The position numbers and the translations under genes are program-made. This document shows positions 61,328 to 64,000 of a DNA stretch of 64,000 bases, piece by piece. The first letter of the stretch is position 1. Each line of letters opens with the position of its first letter. The notes under the pieces were generated by a model, which worked only from the letters and a program-made list of their open reading frames with translations, was not told the DNA's origin and ran no database searches. The stretch spans positions 6,120,462-6,184,461 of the forward strand of contig KB906767.1 of assembly GCA_000381625.1 (NCBI GenBank). The letters are read 5' to 3'. The DNA comes from Bryobacterales bacterium KBS 96. Lineage in GTDB: Bacteria > Acidobacteriota > Terriglobia > Bryobacterales > Bryobacteraceae.

Positions 61328-63538
61328 ATGCCGGGTATCGAGCAACAGCAGTCGGCCTTTCGGTTCGGGGTCTTCGAGTTAAATCCCCGGACGGGAGAGC
61401 TCCGAAAGCACGGCGTGAAGGTGAAGCTGCAGGAGCAGCCGCTCCAAATTCTCACTCTTCTGCTCGAACACGCCGGGGAAGTCATCACGCGGGAAGACTT
61501 GCAGAAGCGCCTCTGGCCTGAAAACACGCATGTCGATTTCGATAATGCCATCAACAGCGCCGTACGTAAACTGCGGGAGGCTTTAGGCGATAGCTCGGAG
61601 AATCCGCGTTTTGTGGAAACGCTGGCACGACGAGGATATCGGTTTATCGCGCCCGCATCGCGGGCCCCCATCAATCATTCCCTGCGAGAGGCGCCGTTCG
61701 ATCCGCGGAGCGAAACCGTGGCCCTTCCCGTTAGCCCATCAAGGCCGGCGGCCAGAAAACGCCACCGGTGGTGGATAGCCTGTGCGCTCACCGCCGTGCT
61801 CGTCGGAACAGGGGTAGGTCTTTGGCGCTGGAGAGTTAGGTCGGACCGGGTCAGCTACGGCATGCCTCTCCCGGCTGTGCCTCTCACTGGCAATCGGGGT
61901 TATGAGGGGTTTCCGACCTTCTCGCCGGAAGGCTCTCGCGTTGCGTTTTCCTGGGAACAACCGGGTAAGGCAAGTGCGAACATCTACGTCAAGCTAATTG
62001 GCGAAGGCGATCCGATTCCCTTGACGATGAACTCCGACAACGATTTCGCGCCTGCCTGGTCGCCGGATGCCCGTTGGATCGGCTTTTTACGGGTGCGTGG
62101 GCCCTCGCATGCCGCCATCATGATCATTCCGTCCGTCGGTGGAGGGCAGGAGCGGGAATTGGCTGAGATCTCCTTTGGACTGAACGGCGTTGTCGGCCAC
62201 GGGAGGTCTTATGCGGCGCCTCCACCTTTTCTGGCCTGGTCCCGCGACGGCCGATGGTTGCTCGCTCTGGAGCAGAAAGCTCCTGACGAAGCACTTTCGA
62301 TTGTGCGGGTTTCGCTGAAAACCGGTGAGAAGCGCTCTCTAACTTTTCCCCCGAGGCAGACGAATGGGGATGGAAGCGTGGCCATATCGCCTGATGGGCA
62401 GACGCTGGCGTTCACTCGCACCCTCGGTCTCTTTGAAAGGGATATTTATGTGGTTGCGCTCGCCGGAGACATGTCGCTCCGAGGGGAGCCCAGACGGCTG
62501 ACCTTCGAAAACAAGGAAATCGACGGCCTCGCGTGGACGGCCGATGGGCACGGCCTGGTCTTCTCCTCTAAGCGCGGCGGCCGCCGCGAGTTGTGGCAAA
62601 TAACGGCAATGCCTTCCGGTCAGCCGGTCCGGCTGGTGGCCGCCGGCGATAACCCGCGGGAAGTGGCTATTTCCAGGGAAGGAAATCATCTGGCGTATTC
62701 CCATCAGTGGCAGGATTGGCATATCTGGCGCATGGCCTTGCAAGCTGATAAACGACAGCAAGCGCACACTTTGATTTCCTCGAGCCAGCTCGACGGCTCT
62801 GGCCGGTATTCGCCGGACAGTCAGCGCATCGCGTTTGAATCAAATCGCTCCGGTAATGATGAGATTTGGACGTGTCAGGCAGATGGTTCCCACCTTGTCC
62901 AACTAACGGCATTTCGAGCCTGGGCCGGCAGTCCGCGGTGGTCTCCCGATGGGCAGAAAATCGCCTTCGATGGGAATGCCGCCGGGAATTGGGATATTTA
63001 TGTCATAGGTTCACAGGGCGGCCAGTCGATTCGGTTGACTACCAGTGGAGCAAACGAGGTTCGGCCTAGCTGGTCGCACGATGGCAAATGGATCTACTAC
63101 TCGTCGAAGCGAACGGGGCATCGGCAAATCTGGAAGATTCCAGCGGCGGGTGGCGTTGAAGTCCCGGTCACAAAACATGGTGGCTATGTGGCCTTCGAAT
63201 CCCCGGACGGACGGGATCTTTATTACACCAAGGAGCAGGGTTTATGGAAAATGCCGGTCCGAGGCGGAGTCGAAAGCCGGGTCTTGGCCTCGCTATTTCA
63301 AAATAATTTCGCACTGATGGGGAAGGGCGTCTACTTCCTGGAGAGTTCGGCGTCGTCTAGAACCACTCTGCGTCTCCAATTTTTGGATTTGAAGACAAAG
63401 ACCATCAAGTCCGTAGGGGCGGTTCCTGTTCCAATAGGTAACGAGATGAGTGTTTCGCCCGATGGGCGATGGATGCTGTTCAACAAGAGCGATCGCGGCG
63501 ACGGCAGCGGATTGATGCTTATTGAGAATTTTCACTGA
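61328..63538 (+). CDS. Membrane winged-helix regulator with PD40 beta-propeller sensor
   Basis: 736 aa. An N-terminal OmpR/PhoB-type DNA-binding winged helix (1-110; QILTLLLEHAGEVITREDLQKRLWP and FVETLARRGYRFIAP) is followed by a membrane helix (149-168). The C-terminal ~550 residues hold PD40/TolB-like repeats (FSPEGSRVAFSW, WSPDARWIGFL, WSRDGRWLLAL, ISPDGQTLAFTR, YSPDSQRIAFES, WSPDGQKIAFDG, WSHDGKWIYYSS). CadC-like one-component sensors share this form. It shares the propeller with the Ser/Thr kinase at 50616. Confidence 0.93.
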   Translation: MPGIEQQQSAFRFGVFELNPRTGELRKHGVKVKLQEQPLQILTLLLEHAGEVITREDLQKRLWPENTHVDFDNAINSAVRKLREALGDSSENPRFVETLARRGYRFIAPASRAPINHSLREAPFDPRSETVALPVSPSRPAARKRHRWWIACALTAVLVGTGVGLWRWRVRSDRVSYGMPLPAVPLTGNRGYEGFPTFSPEGSRVAFSWEQPGKASANIYVKLIGEGDPIPLTMNSDNDFAPAWSPDARWIGFLRVRGPSHAAIMIIPSVGGGQERELAEISFGLNGVVGHGRSYAAPPPFLAWSRDGRWLLALEQKAPDEALSIVRVSLKTGEKRSLTFPPRQTNGDGSVAISPDGQTLAFTRTLGLFERDIYVVALAGDMSLRGEPRRLTFENKEIDGLAWTADGHGLVFSSKRGGRRELWQITAMPSGQPVRLVAAGDNPREVAISREGNHLAYSHQWQDWHIWRMALQADKRQQAHTLISSSQLDGSGRYSPDSQRIAFESNRSGNDEIWTCQADGSHLVQLTAFRAWAGSPRWSPDGQKIAFDGNAAGNWDIYVIGSQGGQSIRLTTSGANEVRPSWSHDGKWIYYSSKRTGHRQIWKIPAAGGVEVPVTKHGGYVAFESPDGRDLYYTKEQGLWKMPVRGGVESRVLASLFQNNFALMGKGVYFLESSASSRTTLRLQFLDLKTKTIKSVGAVPVPIGNEMSVSPDGRWMLFNKSDRGDGSGLMLIENFH

Positions 63539-63819
63539 AGAAACCTGGAAAGCGCGCTCGGCCTGTTGATACGTAAACTATGTGGCTTCAACTTGAACAA
63601 GATCTGGCGCAACTGCTCTGTGCCAGAGTTTTCCAGGAATTAACCGCTGATCAAGGATGCTAACCTGCGGGATCTTTCGAATGTTGGAGCAGTCCGCGAT
63701 CGCGTCGTTTACTGCATCACGAAATGTGGCGACACTTAATGGGCCAGGAGAAGACGGTAGACGTTCCTGCCTTTCATATATCTCCGGTCTCCTGTTTCAC
63801 GTCTCCCGTTTCCGCCTGC
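63539..63819. other. Gap between convergent genes
   Basis: 281 nt; no gene. The short plus-strand frame here (63657 on) overlaps the minus-strand cytochrome gene and is not supported. Confidence 0.3.
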
Positions 63820-64000
63820 TTACAAGCTCTTTAAAAACGCAATAAGATCGGCCTTCTCTTGGTCGCTAAATCCGATATGGAAGCGCGTATTGTAGAAGTT
63901 CACAACATCGTTGAGTGTGGCCGCGGAGCCATTGTGAAAGTAAGGCGGCCGCGCCGCCAAAGCGCGCAAAGTGGGGCCTTTGAACTTGCCGATATCGGCG
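63820..64000 (-). CDS. Di-haem cytochrome c peroxidase-like protein, C-terminal part
   Basis: The last 59 codons plus one base, cut by the window's right edge. It reads ADIGKFKGPTLRALAARPPYFHNGSAATLNDVVNFYNTRF and ends in DLIAFLKSL and TAA at 63822-63820. KxPxLR and PPYFHNGS are the C-terminal haem-domain signature of CCP/MauG proteins. The haem motifs (CxxCH) must lie beyond the window. Confidence 0.85.
   Translation of the reverse strand, partial: ADIGKFKGPTLRALAARPPYFHNGSAATLNDVVNFYNTRFHIGFSDQEKADLIAFLKSL

Overview
The window reads as a piece of an Acidobacteriota chromosome, most likely a Solibacter/Bryobacter-type lineage. This is inferred from gene content, not from a marker gene. The signs are two PadR plus giant MacB/FtsX-like permease pairs (the acidobacterial duplicated orphan permease, or ADOP, type), a Ser/Thr kinase and a winged-helix protein that both end in PD40 beta-propellers, a TIGR02999-like ECF sigma factor translationally coupled to the kinase, a HAF-repeat protein, a DUF1080 protein, and GC-rich dispersed intergenic repeats. 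No rRNA or phage block was seen. There is one tRNA, tRNA-Arg(UCU).

Layout. 1-4610 is a Gld-type ABC exporter operon (ATPase, permease, GldG-like and DUF4340 proteins) on the minus strand. 4774-12125 continues on the minus strand with fabI, a membrane patatin-like protein, an HpnB-like glycosyltransferase, aguA, aguB and two small exported proteins. 12338-18811 has an exported endonuclease/phosphatase-fold protein, speA, a TrmJ-type methyltransferase, a hypothetical protein and an aldo/keto reductase. speA, aguA and aguB together form an arginine-agmatine-N-carbamoylputrescine-putrescine route. 18929-24142 is one giant exported protein whose C-terminal two thirds is a threefold tandem repeat of about 1.2 kb. 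24357-30373 holds two facing padR-ADOP pairs. 30624-34250 is a lipoprotein, geranylgeranyl-reductase-type oxidoreductase, hemL and SDR operon. 34328-40255 holds an LssY_C-like protein, then phoH-ybeY-corC-era-BON, then a stand-alone response regulator. 40477-44768 has a VapBC-type toxin-antitoxin pair beside tRNA-Arg, then pyruvate carboxylase.

45228-64000 is more accessory. It holds a DUF4097-like lipoprotein, an ECF sigma/FecR pair, a decayed tyrosine recombinase (49488-50300), the kinase/ECF operon, a HAF-repeat protein, a divergent marR/cupin block with twin operators and a frameshifted second cupin, an O-methyltransferase, a DUF1080 protein, a secreted HEITH protein, a membrane winged-helix/PD40 protein, and the 3' end of a di-haem cytochrome c peroxidase-like gene running off the right edge.

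I found no wholly new system that I can defend. The strongest leads are the near-identical triple repeat in the giant protein, the paired GTAAAC-N3-GTTTAC operators between marR and the cupin, the ACTTGA-type inverted repeats that bracket a padR promoter, a 19-bp palindrome abutting vapB, and a hairpin that puts the ribosome binding site of the dead recombinase in its loop. Protein boundaries and motifs were read by eye. Family names come from recognition, not from a database search.
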